A DNA stretch of 64,000 nucleotides from Sphingobium arseniciresistens (GCA_029167225.1 JARFNK010000001.1:496001-560000), one strand, 5' to 3'; positions 15,636-23,326 are shown, numbered from the stretch's first letter. A program made the numbers and translations. The notes: generated by a model from the letters alone, not told the origin.

Positions 15636-16240
15636 ACTCGGGGGCAACCGCCGAGCGCGTCCATGAGGTGCTGAAGCGCCGGATCATGGGCCGCGAATTC
15701 CGGCCGGGCGACCGCCTCGACCCGGCGGTGCTGGCCGCGCCGCTGGCGTCGAGCGTGACGCCGGTGCGCGATGCGCTCCACCTGCTGACCGGGGAGGGCC
15801 TGGTCGAGACCCGCACGAGCGGGGGCTTCCACGTCCCGGCGCTCGACGAACCGGCGTTGAAGGATATGTATAACTGGTCCGCCGAGTTGCTTGCGCTCGC
15901 GATCCGGTCATGGCCGCAGCGTGCGGCGATCACCTTGGTCGTTCGAACCGGCCGGGATGATCGGGCGGTCGCCGAGATTGCCTCGGACACGTTCCTGGCC
16001 CTTGCCCAGCGCTCGGCCAATAGCGAGCATGCACGCGCGATCGAGCGGCTCAACGCACGCCTTCATGCCGTGCGAATGGTCGAACCACACGTCCTTCGCG
16101 AGGTGGACGAGGAACTGGCTGCCGTGACATCGGCTGCGGCGGCCGGGGAGCGTGATACGCTCCGACGCCTCAGCGCGTCCTATCATCGTCGTCGGCGCCG
16201 TGCCGCCGCCGACATCGTGCGAGCGGTCTACCGGGCCTGA
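15632..16240 (+). CDS. GntR-family transcriptional regulator
   Basis: 202 aa from the ATG at 15632, which overlaps the dioxygenase stop (ATGA). The N-terminal winged helix is typical: 'RVHEVLKRRIMGREFRPGDRLDPAVLA', 'TPVRDALHLLTGEGLVETRTSGGFHVP'. The C-terminal half is helical and FCD-like but short and without obvious metal ligands. As the last gene of a luxI, phyH, gntR run it may control that run in response to a small-molecule ligand. What it binds cannot be told. Confidence 0.83.
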   Translation: MNSGATAERVHEVLKRRIMGREFRPGDRLDPAVLAAPLASSVTPVRDALHLLTGEGLVETRTSGGFHVPALDEPALKDMYNWSAELLALAIRSWPQRAAITLVVRTGRDDRAVAEIASDTFLALAQRSANSEHARAIERLNARLHAVRMVEPHVLREVDEELAAVTSAAAAGERDTLRRLSASYHRRRRRAAADIVRAVYRA

Positions 16241-16388
16241 TCAGGCGGACGCCGGCCGCAGTCTGCCGCTGCAGAGCAGCGTGATGGTCCATATATGGCT
16301 GAAACCGGCATGATCGCTTCTGAGCACAGGGAATCCCGGCGGCCGATCAGAGTTGCATCGGAAAGCCGCCATCCTGAAACTCCGCCTT

Positions 16389-17771
16389 CTATATAGCCAG
16401 GGCCTGCAGCAGCAATCGGTATCGGCGCAGCATTTCGGCCTGGGGCGGCGTCGCCGTCGGCTCATGCTCGTCGCATTCGGCCAAGGCTTTCGCGATGGTC
16501 CCCCACTTGCAGTCGCCTTCAAATAGAAGGCGTTCGCGAACATGGGCGCGGACGGATTCTTGCAGTTCGGGCGGCAGCAGGGCCGGGCTTTCGGCGTAGA
16601 TGATCCGCGCGCCAAGCAGCGCGAAGCGGCTTTCGGTGAATTGTGAAAGCAAGAGATGTCGATCCGGCCAGGGCGCGGCATGAAACCGGTCCATGAGCCG
16701 TTCGTCAGGCGTCGAGGCAAAAGCGCCATAGATCATCTGCTCGACATGCTCTGGCTCGTCATACTGAAGCTTCGAACTTTCGTAGGCCTCGAGGAGGCGC
16801 GCGACGAAGGAGGTGTCGGCAAGCACGGCAGCCGCTCGATGCACGATTTCCGCTTCCGACAGGCCACCAAGTGACCAGGCCGGTGCATCGTAGATCGATC
16901 GCAATGTTGGTGCCGCGTTGATCTTGACCTTGCGAAGAGGCTTGGGCTTGCCGGTGATGCAAGCCATCAAGGCATGATCGGGCATCGCGGCGAATGCCGC
17001 TGGATCATGGCTCAAGTCGAAGCACAGGTGCTTGGTGGATTGCTCGCGATCGACACCGACGCAGATTATGGGAAAATGTTTCTGCCCGCCAAAGCTGTAG
17101 AATTCGCTCAGCAGGACGGGATCGCCGTCCAGGAGAAAGGCTTCGGTCGCCGCCTTTTGCGAGAAGCGAATGAAGTTGGACCATTCGGCCGACGCGCCGT
17201 CGGCGATAATCCGGCACATGTGGATGACGGCCTCGACGTCGGCCATCGCATCGTGGGCATTGCTGTGATCAAAGCCGTTGGCCGGAGCGAGTTGGTCGAG
17301 CTTGAAGTTCGGCCTGCCGTTGGCCTTCGATGGAATGACCAGGCAGTCGGGCTCGAACTGGGCGACCGTCTTGACGAGCATCATCGCGTCCGCGCGCGCA
17401 TTCCCCTCGCGCTGCGTCAGATAGGGGTTGTGCAGGGTCTGATATTGCGCCTGCCGCAGCAATTCCTCGTCAAATGCCAGGCTGTTGTAACCGACAAAAA
17501 TCGCGGGCGACCATTCGAGCATTTTGGCGCGAATGGCCCTGACCATCGCATAATGGGTCGGCAGGCTGGGATCGGTTGCCTGCTCGATGGAAACGCCGGT
17601 TACGAGCATCGCGCCCGGTGACATGATCACATGCGGCAACAAGCGGCAGCGGATTTCGAACCGGTCAATCTCTTCGAGATTTTCGTCCGTCTTTATCGCG
17701 GCAAATTGCAGAATCTGGTCGAAGCGCGTGTCGGTTCCGGTGGTCTCGGTATCATAGAAGATGAATGCCAC
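16389..17771 (-). CDS. DEDDh exonuclease, exodeoxyribonuclease I-like
   Basis: 460-aa protein opening MAFIFYDTETTGTDTRFDQILQFAAI, the ExoI motif of DEDDh 3'-5' exonucleases (Asp and Glu at residues 7 and 9). 'FVGYNSLAFDEELLRQ' carries the second Asp, and 'NAHDAMADVEAVIHM' supplies the His and last Asp. Length and layout match SbcB-type exonuclease I, which degrades single-stranded DNA in repair. Chromosomes normally carry their own copy, so this is likely an island-borne version that might process ICE DNA or counter host nucleases (inference). It lies 17 bases downstream of the ImmA-like gene on the same strand. Confidence 0.82.
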   Translation of the reverse strand: MAFIFYDTETTGTDTRFDQILQFAAIKTDENLEEIDRFEIRCRLLPHVIMSPGAMLVTGVSIEQATDPSLPTHYAMVRAIRAKMLEWSPAIFVGYNSLAFDEELLRQAQYQTLHNPYLTQREGNARADAMMLVKTVAQFEPDCLVIPSKANGRPNFKLDQLAPANGFDHSNAHDAMADVEAVIHMCRIIADGASAEWSNFIRFSQKAATEAFLLDGDPVLLSEFYSFGGQKHFPIICVGVDREQSTKHLCFDLSHDPAAFAAMPDHALMACITGKPKPLRKVKINAAPTLRSIYDAPAWSLGGLSEAEIVHRAAAVLADTSFVARLLEAYESSKLQYDEPEHVEQMIYGAFASTPDERLMDRFHAAPWPDRHLLLSQFTESRFALLGARIIYAESPALLPPELQESVRAHVRERLLFEGDCKWGTIAKALAECDEHEPTATPPQAEMLRRYRLLLQALAI

Positions 17772-17788
17772 CGGAGCCCCCCGCTCGC

Positions 17789-18310
17789 TCAGCTCAAGGC
17801 GAGCAACCTGAATTGCAGTGCCGACAAGCTCACCTTGAAGCGCTTGGCAAGCATCTGCAACTGTTCAACATCATCCAAATCGAACCCAGTTGTATCGATA
17901 AGCGGGGCGAGCAGCATCGTTGGCATCAGCAGTTCCGAGGCAAAGGTATTTGCCTCGATTTCCATGCGATTTGTTCCCTGCGATGCCTCTGTATCGCGGA
18001 GCAGGATCGCGAAACCCTTGTCGACATGCGCGGTGCCGTTAATTTCCTGCTGATGAAGGACATGATGGCCAAGCTCATGCGCCATCGTGAAGCGTTGCCG
18101 GTTGGGGTGGTGCAGCGCATTGACGCCAACTATGCCGACGCCGTCCTTGATCAACGCCATGCCAGACAGTTCCTGGTCGAGCGGCGAAAATTGAACGCGG
18201 ATACCGCGTTTCTTGATGATCTTTTCCACGGGAACAGGAATCGATACATCACCATATTCGGCCAGGATACGGCGTGCTTCTTCGCGAGCATGTTGCTTGA
18301 AGGTTGTCAT
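17789..18310 (-). CDS. ImmA/IrrE-type metallopeptidase
   Basis: 173-aa zinc protease with HELGH at residues 78-82 ('RFTMAHELGHHVLHQ') and a downstream Glu in 'RMEIEANTFASELLMP', the standard ImmA/IrrE set. Such proteases cleave a partner XRE repressor; in ICEBs1 of Bacillus, ImmA cleaves ImmR to turn on excision. The start overlaps the stop of the XRE gene by 4 bases, so repressor and protease are made together. The exonuclease follows closely and may share the transcript. Confidence 0.88.
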   Translation of the reverse strand: MTTFKQHAREEARRILAEYGDVSIPVPVEKIIKKRGIRVQFSPLDQELSGMALIKDGVGIVGVNALHHPNRQRFTMAHELGHHVLHQQEINGTAHVDKGFAILLRDTEASQGTNRMEIEANTFASELLMPTMLLAPLIDTTGFDLDDVEQLQMLAKRFKVSLSALQFRLLALS

Positions 18311-18663
18311 CGCGGCACGTCGACCTTTTCAGGGCCCAGGGCGCTGCGAACCAATCTCTCCAGATCCGACAATTGCACTTCGGAGAAACCATCCGGATCG
18401 ATGTTCAGCATGGAAGCCGATGCCGGAGTGTCGGGTTTCGGCAGCGTGGCCGGCACCAGGTCCGTGATCGATTTGAGGGCGAGCACGCGCGCGATTGCGT
18501 AGACCTGGTGCAACAGCACCTTCTGGCGGCCTCGCTCGACGTTGGCGACCGACGCGCGCGACACGCCAATCCGGTCGGCAATCTCCTGCTGGGTGAGGCC
18601 CAGCGACGTGCGCCGGGCCGCCATTGCCCGCCCGAGCTGCGCGTAGATTGCCATGTCTTCCAT
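18307..18663 (-). CDS. XRE-family repressor partnered with ImmA-like protease
   Basis: 118 aa with an N-terminal helix-turn-helix ('GLTQQEIADRIGVSRASVANVERGRQKV', about residues 22-50) and a C-terminal tail that could hold the cleavage site. Starts are possible at 18663 (MEDMAIYAQL) or 18654 (MAIYAQL), the latter with a close GGAAG. It faces the small-protein genes across a 160-base gap that contains a perfect 20-bp palindrome, its likely operator. With ImmA downstream this looks like an ImmR/ImmA-style switch. Confidence 0.87.
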   Translation of the reverse strand: MEDMAIYAQLGRAMAARRTSLGLTQQEIADRIGVSRASVANVERGRQKVLLHQVYAIARVLALKSITDLVPATLPKPDTPASASMLNIDPDGFSEVQLSDLERLVRSALGPEKVDVPR

Positions 18664-18701
18664 GGGGAGCGGTGTGACAGGCTATCCTTCGTCCGTCAAC
18701 G

Positions 18702-18721
18702 TCACAAACAATTGTTTGTGA
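18702..18721. promoter_or_regulatory. Perfect 20-bp palindromic operator candidate
   Basis: TCACAAACAATTGTTTGTGA is a perfect palindrome in the divergent gap between the XRE repressor (minus) and the small-protein genes (plus). The GC content drops sharply here. The size and position fit a dimeric repressor site, most simply for the XRE protein next to it. Confidence 0.7.
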
Positions 18722-18822
18722 TACACACACTATGAAGTTGGTATAGTTGACATGCGCGAAAGGATTCGAGATATGGATGGCACGGCACGCGGTTGATCGA
18801 GTCGCAGGCGAAAGGATTGGAA

Positions 18823-19083
18823 ATGCAGTTGGAAGGTGCAGTGATCCGGGAACAGGGCGTGACGTTTGCGGTCGTCGTGGTGAAGCGCCATGTGACCAGC
18901 AACCGCGGCGAGGCCTCGCGAGCGATTCAGGGCTTTGGGCGCTACTTCCCGGGAATGCCGATTGTCCTGATGTCTCAGGATGCCAGCGGGCAGGCCACCT
19001 ATTTTGGTCGGTCCGACATCTCGAAGTTCCTCGCCGGGGTGCCGCGGCACGCCATCCCCTGGAAGCGCTACACATTCAACTGA
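18823..19083 (+). CDS. Small conserved hypothetical protein, 86 aa
   Basis: Starts MQLEGAVIREQGVTFAVVVV at 18823 behind GAAAGGATTGGAA. Soluble and mixed alpha/beta in appearance, with 'FGRYFPGMPIVLMSQDASGQATYFGRSDI' and 'IPWKRYTFN' at the end, which give it the look of a small single-domain protein. I know similar proteins only as hypotheticals. It is the first of a run of small genes on the plus strand across a palindromic operator from the XRE repressor, so it is probably controlled by that repressor. Confidence 0.7.
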   Translation: MQLEGAVIREQGVTFAVVVVKRHVTSNRGEASRAIQGFGRYFPGMPIVLMSQDASGQATYFGRSDISKFLAGVPRHAIPWKRYTFN

Positions 19084-19099
19084 TCCGATAGGAGATTTT

Positions 19100-19288
19100 A
19101 TGGCCAAGAATACGGGCAACAATTTTCGTCGCGGGGCCGTGACAGGCCGTACCCAATTCCAGCGCCCCGACGGCAACTACCAGAAGCGCGACGAACGCAC
19201 GGGGCATTTCATGACCGTCAAGGACGACGGCAAGCCCTTCAAGGGCGTGGCCAAGGAGCCGGATGGCCGGGATGGCCCGAATTCCTGA
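19100..19288 (+). CDS. Small basic protein, 62 aa
   Basis: Starts MAKNTGNNFRRGAVTGRTQF after a good AGGAG site 7 bases before the ATG at 19100. It is very polar, with repeated Arg, Lys and Gly and the ending 'GKPFKGVAKEPDGRDGPNS'; no hydrophobic core is evident, so it may be disordered or bind nucleic acid. Similar short proteins are widespread in Proteobacteria without known function. It lies 16 bases after the preceding gene, probably in one operon. Confidence 0.72.
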   Translation: MAKNTGNNFRRGAVTGRTQFQRPDGNYQKRDERTGHFMTVKDDGKPFKGVAKEPDGRDGPNS

Positions 19289-19319
19289 TCCCATCATTTC
19301 ATCTCGAAGGAATTTCCGA

Positions 19320-19592
19320 ATGGCAGACGTAAGGGTTACCTGCATCAACAAGCAGCCGCGCAACGATCCGCACGAGGGCATCACCCACCTGGGCGGTGCG
19401 ACCTGGCGCTGGACGCGCCAGGAGGTCATCAATTCCATCGAAGCCAAGACCAACACGTTCTTCACGCTGGTTGGCGGGAATCGCGCAGAGGTCGGCGTGG
19501 TGAACGGAGCGAACGGCAAGTACCTTCGCACCTATGCGGATGGAAAGTGGAACGACAATCTCCTGGCGCTCCCGGAATGTTCGAACGCATAG
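19320..19592 (+). CDS. DUF3892 family protein, 90 aa
   Basis: MADVRVTCINKQPRNDPHEGITHLGG is the usual start of DUF3892 proteins, and 'WRWTRQEVINSIEAKTNTFFTLV' followed by 'VGVVNGANGKYLRTYADGKWNDNLLALP' completes the domain. The family is small, soluble and of unknown function, and is often found near restriction or mobile genes. The ATG at 19320 follows GAAGGAA. It is in line with its small neighbours on both sides. Confidence 0.82.
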   Translation: MADVRVTCINKQPRNDPHEGITHLGGATWRWTRQEVINSIEAKTNTFFTLVGGNRAEVGVVNGANGKYLRTYADGKWNDNLLALPECSNA

Positions 19593-19613
19593 TTGCTGAG
19601 GTCGGGAGGTCAC

Positions 19614-19919
19614 ATGGACTGGCTATGGACATGGGGCGGTGCCTGCTTCGGCTATCGCTATGACGACGATCTTTGGACCTACGACGGGCGCCATGTCGGC
19701 CGCTTCCATGGCGATGAGATCTATGGGCGCGATGGCCGCTATCTTGGCGAACTGAGAAACCAGAACCGGCTGATAACGCATCGTTCAAAGTCGGGATGGC
19801 GAAAGCCGGGTTTCGGTGCTTTTGGGCGTCGCGGCGCTTATGCGCGCTATGCCAGCTATGCGGGTTACGCAATGTACGCTGGGTATGAAGACTTTCCCGC
19901 GCCGGAAGCCTTTCACTAG
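19614..19919 (+). CDS. Small Tyr/Gly-rich protein, 101 aa
   Basis: ATG at 19614 with GGGAGGT 4 bases upstream. The N-terminal half holds two related units, 'LWTYDGRHVGRFHGDEIY' and 'YGRDGRYLGEL', which look like short beta-hairpin repeats. The C-terminal half carries a tyrosine-rich tract 'YARYASYAGYAMYAGYEDF'. No signal peptide. I cannot name a family. The composition differs from its neighbours, and the repeats may serve binding rather than catalysis. Confidence 0.7.
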   Translation: MDWLWTWGGACFGYRYDDDLWTYDGRHVGRFHGDEIYGRDGRYLGELRNQNRLITHRSKSGWRKPGFGAFGRRGAYARYASYAGYAMYAGYEDFPAPEAFH

Positions 19920-19957
19920 ATCGAAAACAGGCGGGCGCGAGTGATGGATCAAAGAGC

Positions 19958-20449
19958 ATGATTGAAATTGAAGGGAATTTGTTTGTTGGCGGTGAGGTCG
20001 ATGAGCAACAGGTGCGCGGCCAGCCGGGCTGGTTTTTCATTCATGCTTGCAAGGAGCCCTATCACCGGCAGGCGTTGGGCTATGCTGGGCGAGCCGCCTC
20101 CAAGGATCATCCCGAATATCTGATCGCCCGGCGCGAGGGGCGCTTGATCCTGAATTTAGTGGACGCTGCCGACGTCAATTACATTCCTGCCGACATCGTG
20201 GACGCAGCACTTGTCGCAATTCATGAAAATATCGACGGCCATCGAATCCTGCTCCATTGCAATCAGGGGCAATCCCGCTCACCGACGATAGGCCTGCTCT
20301 ATCTGCTCAAATTCACGGACCGGCTGAGCGGCTTGGACAGGGACGCCGCGATCGATGCATTCAGGTCGATCTATCCTCCTTACAATCCGGCGCGAGGCAT
20401 GGCCGAATATGCGCGGATCAATTGGGATCGATATTGCCCTGGTGCCTGA
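19958..20449 (+). CDS. Dual-specificity/tyrosine phosphatase-like protein
   Basis: 163 aa with the signature HCxxxxxRS: 'HCNQGQSRSPTIGLLYLL', nucleophile Cys101 and Arg107. The expected general-acid Asp is probably in 'LNLVDAADVNYIP'. The protein is soluble. It closes the row of small plus-strand genes and ends about 250 bases before the lasso precursor, so it could equally be the last gene of the XRE-controlled set or a stand-alone gene. Island-borne phosphatases of this type appear in some phage-defence or signalling loci, but no partner kinase is seen here. Confidence 0.8.
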   Translation: MIEIEGNLFVGGEVDEQQVRGQPGWFFIHACKEPYHRQALGYAGRAASKDHPEYLIARREGRLILNLVDAADVNYIPADIVDAALVAIHENIDGHRILLHCNQGQSRSPTIGLLYLLKFTDRLSGLDRDAAIDAFRSIYPPYNPARGMAEYARINWDRYCPGA

Positions 20450-20701
20450 ACTGACATTTGCGATCATGGTCGGGCAGCACCCGTTTCTATCGTATCGCCT
20501 GGACGGGGTTTCGCTTGGATTGCTTGCCAAGTGTGGCCGACGGGAACGATGGGCGCGTAGCCGACCGTTCTCGGCAACGGTGGGATATCCGGTACCCCCA
20601 AACAAAGTCTGTATAGAAGCCGTATAAAGTTCGGATAGCCGGTCGCGCTCCATAGAGTGGGCTTGCTGCATTTTCGCAGCATGTCAGAGGAGTGCACCAT
20701 C
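20450..20701 (+). promoter_or_regulatory. Leader and promoter region of the lasso peptide operon
   Basis: No gene in this 252-base gap. Just before the precursor, TGCTGC (20664-20669) and GCAGCA (20676-20681) form a 6-bp hairpin in the likely mRNA leader, followed by AGAGGAG at 20686-20692, nine bases from the ATG. AT-richer stretches near 20609-20640 could hold the promoter; no clear sigma-70 boxes are visible, which would fit an ECF sigma factor. Confidence 0.45.
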
Positions 20702-20833
20702 ATGGAACGCAACGACGAACGGCATGACGACCTGATCGACCTCGGCGCCGCCAGCACCGAGACCCAGGGCCGGCCCGGGCTCCAGCTCGAGTTCGGCGTG
20801 ATCGCCCAGCCCATCGGCATCGAGGCCGAGTGA
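20702..20833 (+). CDS. Lasso peptide precursor (A)
   Basis: 43-aa peptide starting MERNDERHDDLIDLGAASTETQ (leader), with the core beginning right after. The leader ends with Thr at position -2 (T-Q before G), the residue required by lasso maturation proteases. The predicted core starts GRPGLQLE, where Gly1 and Glu8 would form an 8-residue macrolactam ring, and continues with a 13-residue tail FGVIAQPIGIEAE. The ring-tail junction 'LEFGVIAQ' strongly recalls the sphingomonad lasso peptide subterisin (GPPGDRIEFGVLAQ..., from memory). The B1-B2 and C genes follow at once. It is too short for most gene finders but has a good ribosome binding site at 20686-20692. Confidence 0.9.
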   Translation: MERNDERHDDLIDLGAASTETQGRPGLQLEFGVIAQPIGIEAE

Positions 20834-20847
20834 TCCATCGGCGCGGG

Positions 20848-20867
20848 CGCGCCGCGCGGGCGGCGCG
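20848..20867 (+). promoter_or_regulatory. Hairpin between precursor and processing genes
   Basis: CGCGCCG (20848-20854) and CGGCGCG (20861-20867) form a perfect 7-bp GC stem in the 49-base gap between the precursor stop and the B gene. Such structures usually keep the precursor message abundant relative to the enzymes by partial termination or by protecting the upstream RNA. Confidence 0.5.
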
Positions 20868-20882
20868 TCCGCTCCATTCGCC

Positions 20883-21575
20883 ATGCAGCAGCGATATCGG
20901 ATCGCAGATGGAATCGGCTTCTGCCGGTTCGAGGGTCGCACGATCGTCCTCGACATCACCGCCGACCGCTATTGGCAGCTCGGCGAGGATGCGGGGCGCG
21001 TCCTGGAGACCGTAGGCGCCGGCATGACCGTCGGCATCGACGAACATGCGCTGGCGCGGCTGGTGACGCTCGGCTTCGTCGCCCCCGCCGGCGAGAGGCC
21101 GGCAGCCATGACGGAAAGCCTTGGCGCATCGATCGGCGCCTCTCTATCGCATCCATCGAAAAGTGCGCTCGAGCGGGGCAGCCAGCAGGCGCGTGCCGGC
21201 TGGACGATGGCGTGCGAGGTCACCACGCTCGCGATCGCGGCCCGCGTGGCACTGCGCAGGCTTGCGTTGAAGACCATCATGGAGCGGCTGACGGCTCGAC
21301 GCCTGCGGGCGACACCGATCCATTCCGCAAACAATCTCGAACAGCTTGCGCAACGCTTCGCGCGATGCCGGCGACTGCTCCCTTTGCGGCCGCTGTGCCT
21401 GCCGGATTCGATCGCGTTCCTCTGGTTCGCCATGCGTCGCGGCCATGCCCCGCGACTGGTGTTCGGCGTCGAGGCCTTTCCCTTCACCGCGCATTGCTGG
21501 GTGCAGGATGGCGACGTCGTCCTGACCGACGCGCTCGACCATGTCGGCCGCTTCAAGCCGATCATGGTGCTGTGA
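20883..21575 (+). CDS. Lasso peptide B1-B2 protein: leader-recognition domain fused to protease
   Basis: 230 aa. Residues 1 to about 75 form the PqqD-like recognition element that binds the leader ('FEGRTIVLDITADRYWQLGEDAGRVLE'). Residues 100-230 form the transglutaminase-like B2 protease with a visible catalytic set: Cys172 ('RPLCLPDSIAF'), His204 ('FTAHCWVQ') and Asp216 ('LTDALDHVGRF'). It removes the leader so that Gly1 can be cyclised. The start at 20883 (MQQRYRIADGIGF) lies 49 bases after the precursor, and the stop overlaps the C gene start by 4 bases (GTGA). Fusion of B1 and B2 is normal in Proteobacteria. Confidence 0.9.
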   Translation: MQQRYRIADGIGFCRFEGRTIVLDITADRYWQLGEDAGRVLETVGAGMTVGIDEHALARLVTLGFVAPAGERPAAMTESLGASIGASLSHPSKSALERGSQQARAGWTMACEVTTLAIAARVALRRLALKTIMERLTARRLRATPIHSANNLEQLAQRFARCRRLLPLRPLCLPDSIAFLWFAMRRGHAPRLVFGVEAFPFTAHCWVQDGDVVLTDALDHVGRFKPIMVL

Positions 21576-23326
21576 CGAGCGATAGCTACCTGGCGATCGT
21601 CGCGCCCGTGGCCGATCCGGGAGCGGTGCGGCGGATGGCGGAGCGCGCTGCGGAAAGACTCTCGCTGATCCCGGCGTTCGAATGCGACGGCCTGGTCGTT
21701 CTCGTCGATACCGCGACGCGGCTTCGCCGGTTCGGCGAAGCTGGTATCGCGGTCGGCTCGACCATGGCCCGAAATGGCGATGCCGGCATAGCGGGCGGGG
21801 CCGATCGATGGGACGGACGCCAGTTCGCGGGCGCCTTCTGGGGCGATCATGTCGCATTCTTCCGGCCGCAAGGCAGGGGCGAGATCTCGGTCATTCGCGC
21901 GGCATCGGGGCGTCTTGCGGCATTCCGGATGACGGTCGGCGGGATCACGCTCATCGCATCCGAGCCTGCGCTGCTGCTCGCGCTGACCGATGCAGAGCCG
22001 CGCATCGACTGGCGCTTCGTCGCGCATCATCTCGCCTTCCCGCACCTGCGCTGCGGCGCGACCGGTCTCGCCGGCATCGACGAATTGTTCGCAGGCGACC
22101 GCACGACATTCGCCGGGACGGGCACGCGGCGTCAATCGATCTGGAATCCCTGGGACTTCGCGGCGGCCGAGCGGCAGGTCGCGGACCTGGACGAGGCGCG
22201 GCACATGCTGCGAACCTCCGTCAACGAGGCGACCGCGGCGCTGGTGCGACCCTATCGCTCGATCCTGCTGGAGCTGTCGGGAGGGCTGGATTCGTCAGTG
22301 CTCGCGGCGGCGCTCGCAGCGTGCGGCGCGCCTGCCACCGCGCTCAACCTCGTCACGCCGCGTGCCGAAGGCGACGAGCGGGACTATGCCCGCGCCACTG
22401 CGGCAGCCACGGGCCTTGTACTTGCTGAACACAATGTCGCAGCCGACGTCGACCTGACCCGGCCGGTGGAATGCCGGTCGGCGCGGCCCGGCATTCCGCA
22501 GCTTCTGGCGCCTGCCGACCGCTTGCTGGGCGACACGGCGCGGGCGGCGGGGGTGGAAGCCTTTGTCAGCGGGACCGGCGGCGACTGCATATTCTGCGCT
22601 CCGGGGTCGGCGGCGCCGGCCGCCGATGCGCTCCGCCGTTTCGGTCCCGGCCGCCGCTTCCTGCGCGCGGTATGTCACATTGCCGAAGTCCATGACACGA
22701 GCCTGTGGATCGCGGGCTCGATGGCGTGGCGACAGGCGCACCGGCCGCCGATCCACCGCGTCTGGCCGGGATCGGATGCCTTTCTCGCAAGGGACGTGCT
22801 GCCGCGCGAACCCGACTTCCATCCCTGGCTCGTCGAGCCCGATGACGCGCTGCCGGGACGGCGCAGCCATGTCCGCGCGGTCGTTGCGGCCTTCGCCCAT
22901 CTCGATGGCTATGCACGGCACGCCGTCGCCCCGTCGCTTTTTCCGCTGCTGAGCCAGCCGGTGATGGAGACCTGCTTCAGGATTCCGACTTGGATGTGGA
23001 TCGACGGCGGGCGCGACCGGGCGGTCGCGCGCCAGGCGTTCAGCGACGTGCTGCCGGCGAAGGTGATCGACCGCCGGTCGAAGGGCGGCATGGACGCCTA
23101 TTGCCTGCGGAACTTCGAGGCCAACCGCGCAAGGCTGGAGCCCTATCTGCTCGATGGGCACCTTGCCGGCGCCGGCCTGCTCGATCGACCCACTGTCGCG
23201 GCCTATCTCCGCCAGCCGGTGGGATCGCGCGATCCGCGCTTCTATCGCCTGCTGCCGATCATCGATGCCGAGGCCTGGGCACGCGGCTGGCTCGGCCCGG
23301 AGCCTGGGCCGGCCAGCGCTCCATAG
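21572..23326 (+). CDS. Lasso peptide macrocyclase (asparagine synthetase-like C protein)
   Basis: 584 aa. It activates the Glu8 side chain with ATP and joins it to Gly1. The ATP-pyrophosphatase motif SGGLDSS lies at residues 236-242, and 'FVSGTGGDCIF' and 'VIDRRSKGGMDAYC' are further family signatures. The N-terminal glutaminase-like half lacks the catalytic Cys, as in other lasso C proteins. I chose the GTG at 21572 because it couples to the B stop; the longer open frame upstream is a shadow of B. The 3' end overlaps the convergent isopeptidase gene by 85 bases. Confidence 0.9.
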   Translation: MTSDSYLAIVAPVADPGAVRRMAERAAERLSLIPAFECDGLVVLVDTATRLRRFGEAGIAVGSTMARNGDAGIAGGADRWDGRQFAGAFWGDHVAFFRPQGRGEISVIRAASGRLAAFRMTVGGITLIASEPALLLALTDAEPRIDWRFVAHHLAFPHLRCGATGLAGIDELFAGDRTTFAGTGTRRQSIWNPWDFAAAERQVADLDEARHMLRTSVNEATAALVRPYRSILLELSGGLDSSVLAAALAACGAPATALNLVTPRAEGDERDYARATAAATGLVLAEHNVAADVDLTRPVECRSARPGIPQLLAPADRLLGDTARAAGVEAFVSGTGGDCIFCAPGSAAPAADALRRFGPGRRFLRAVCHIAEVHDTSLWIAGSMAWRQAHRPPIHRVWPGSDAFLARDVLPREPDFHPWLVEPDDALPGRRSHVRAVVAAFAHLDGYARHAVAPSLFPLLSQPVMETCFRIPTWMWIDGGRDRAVARQAFSDVLPAKVIDRRSKGGMDAYCLRNFEANRARLEPYLLDGHLAGAGLLDRPTVAAYLRQPVGSRDPRFYRLLPIIDAEAWARGWLGPEPGPASAP

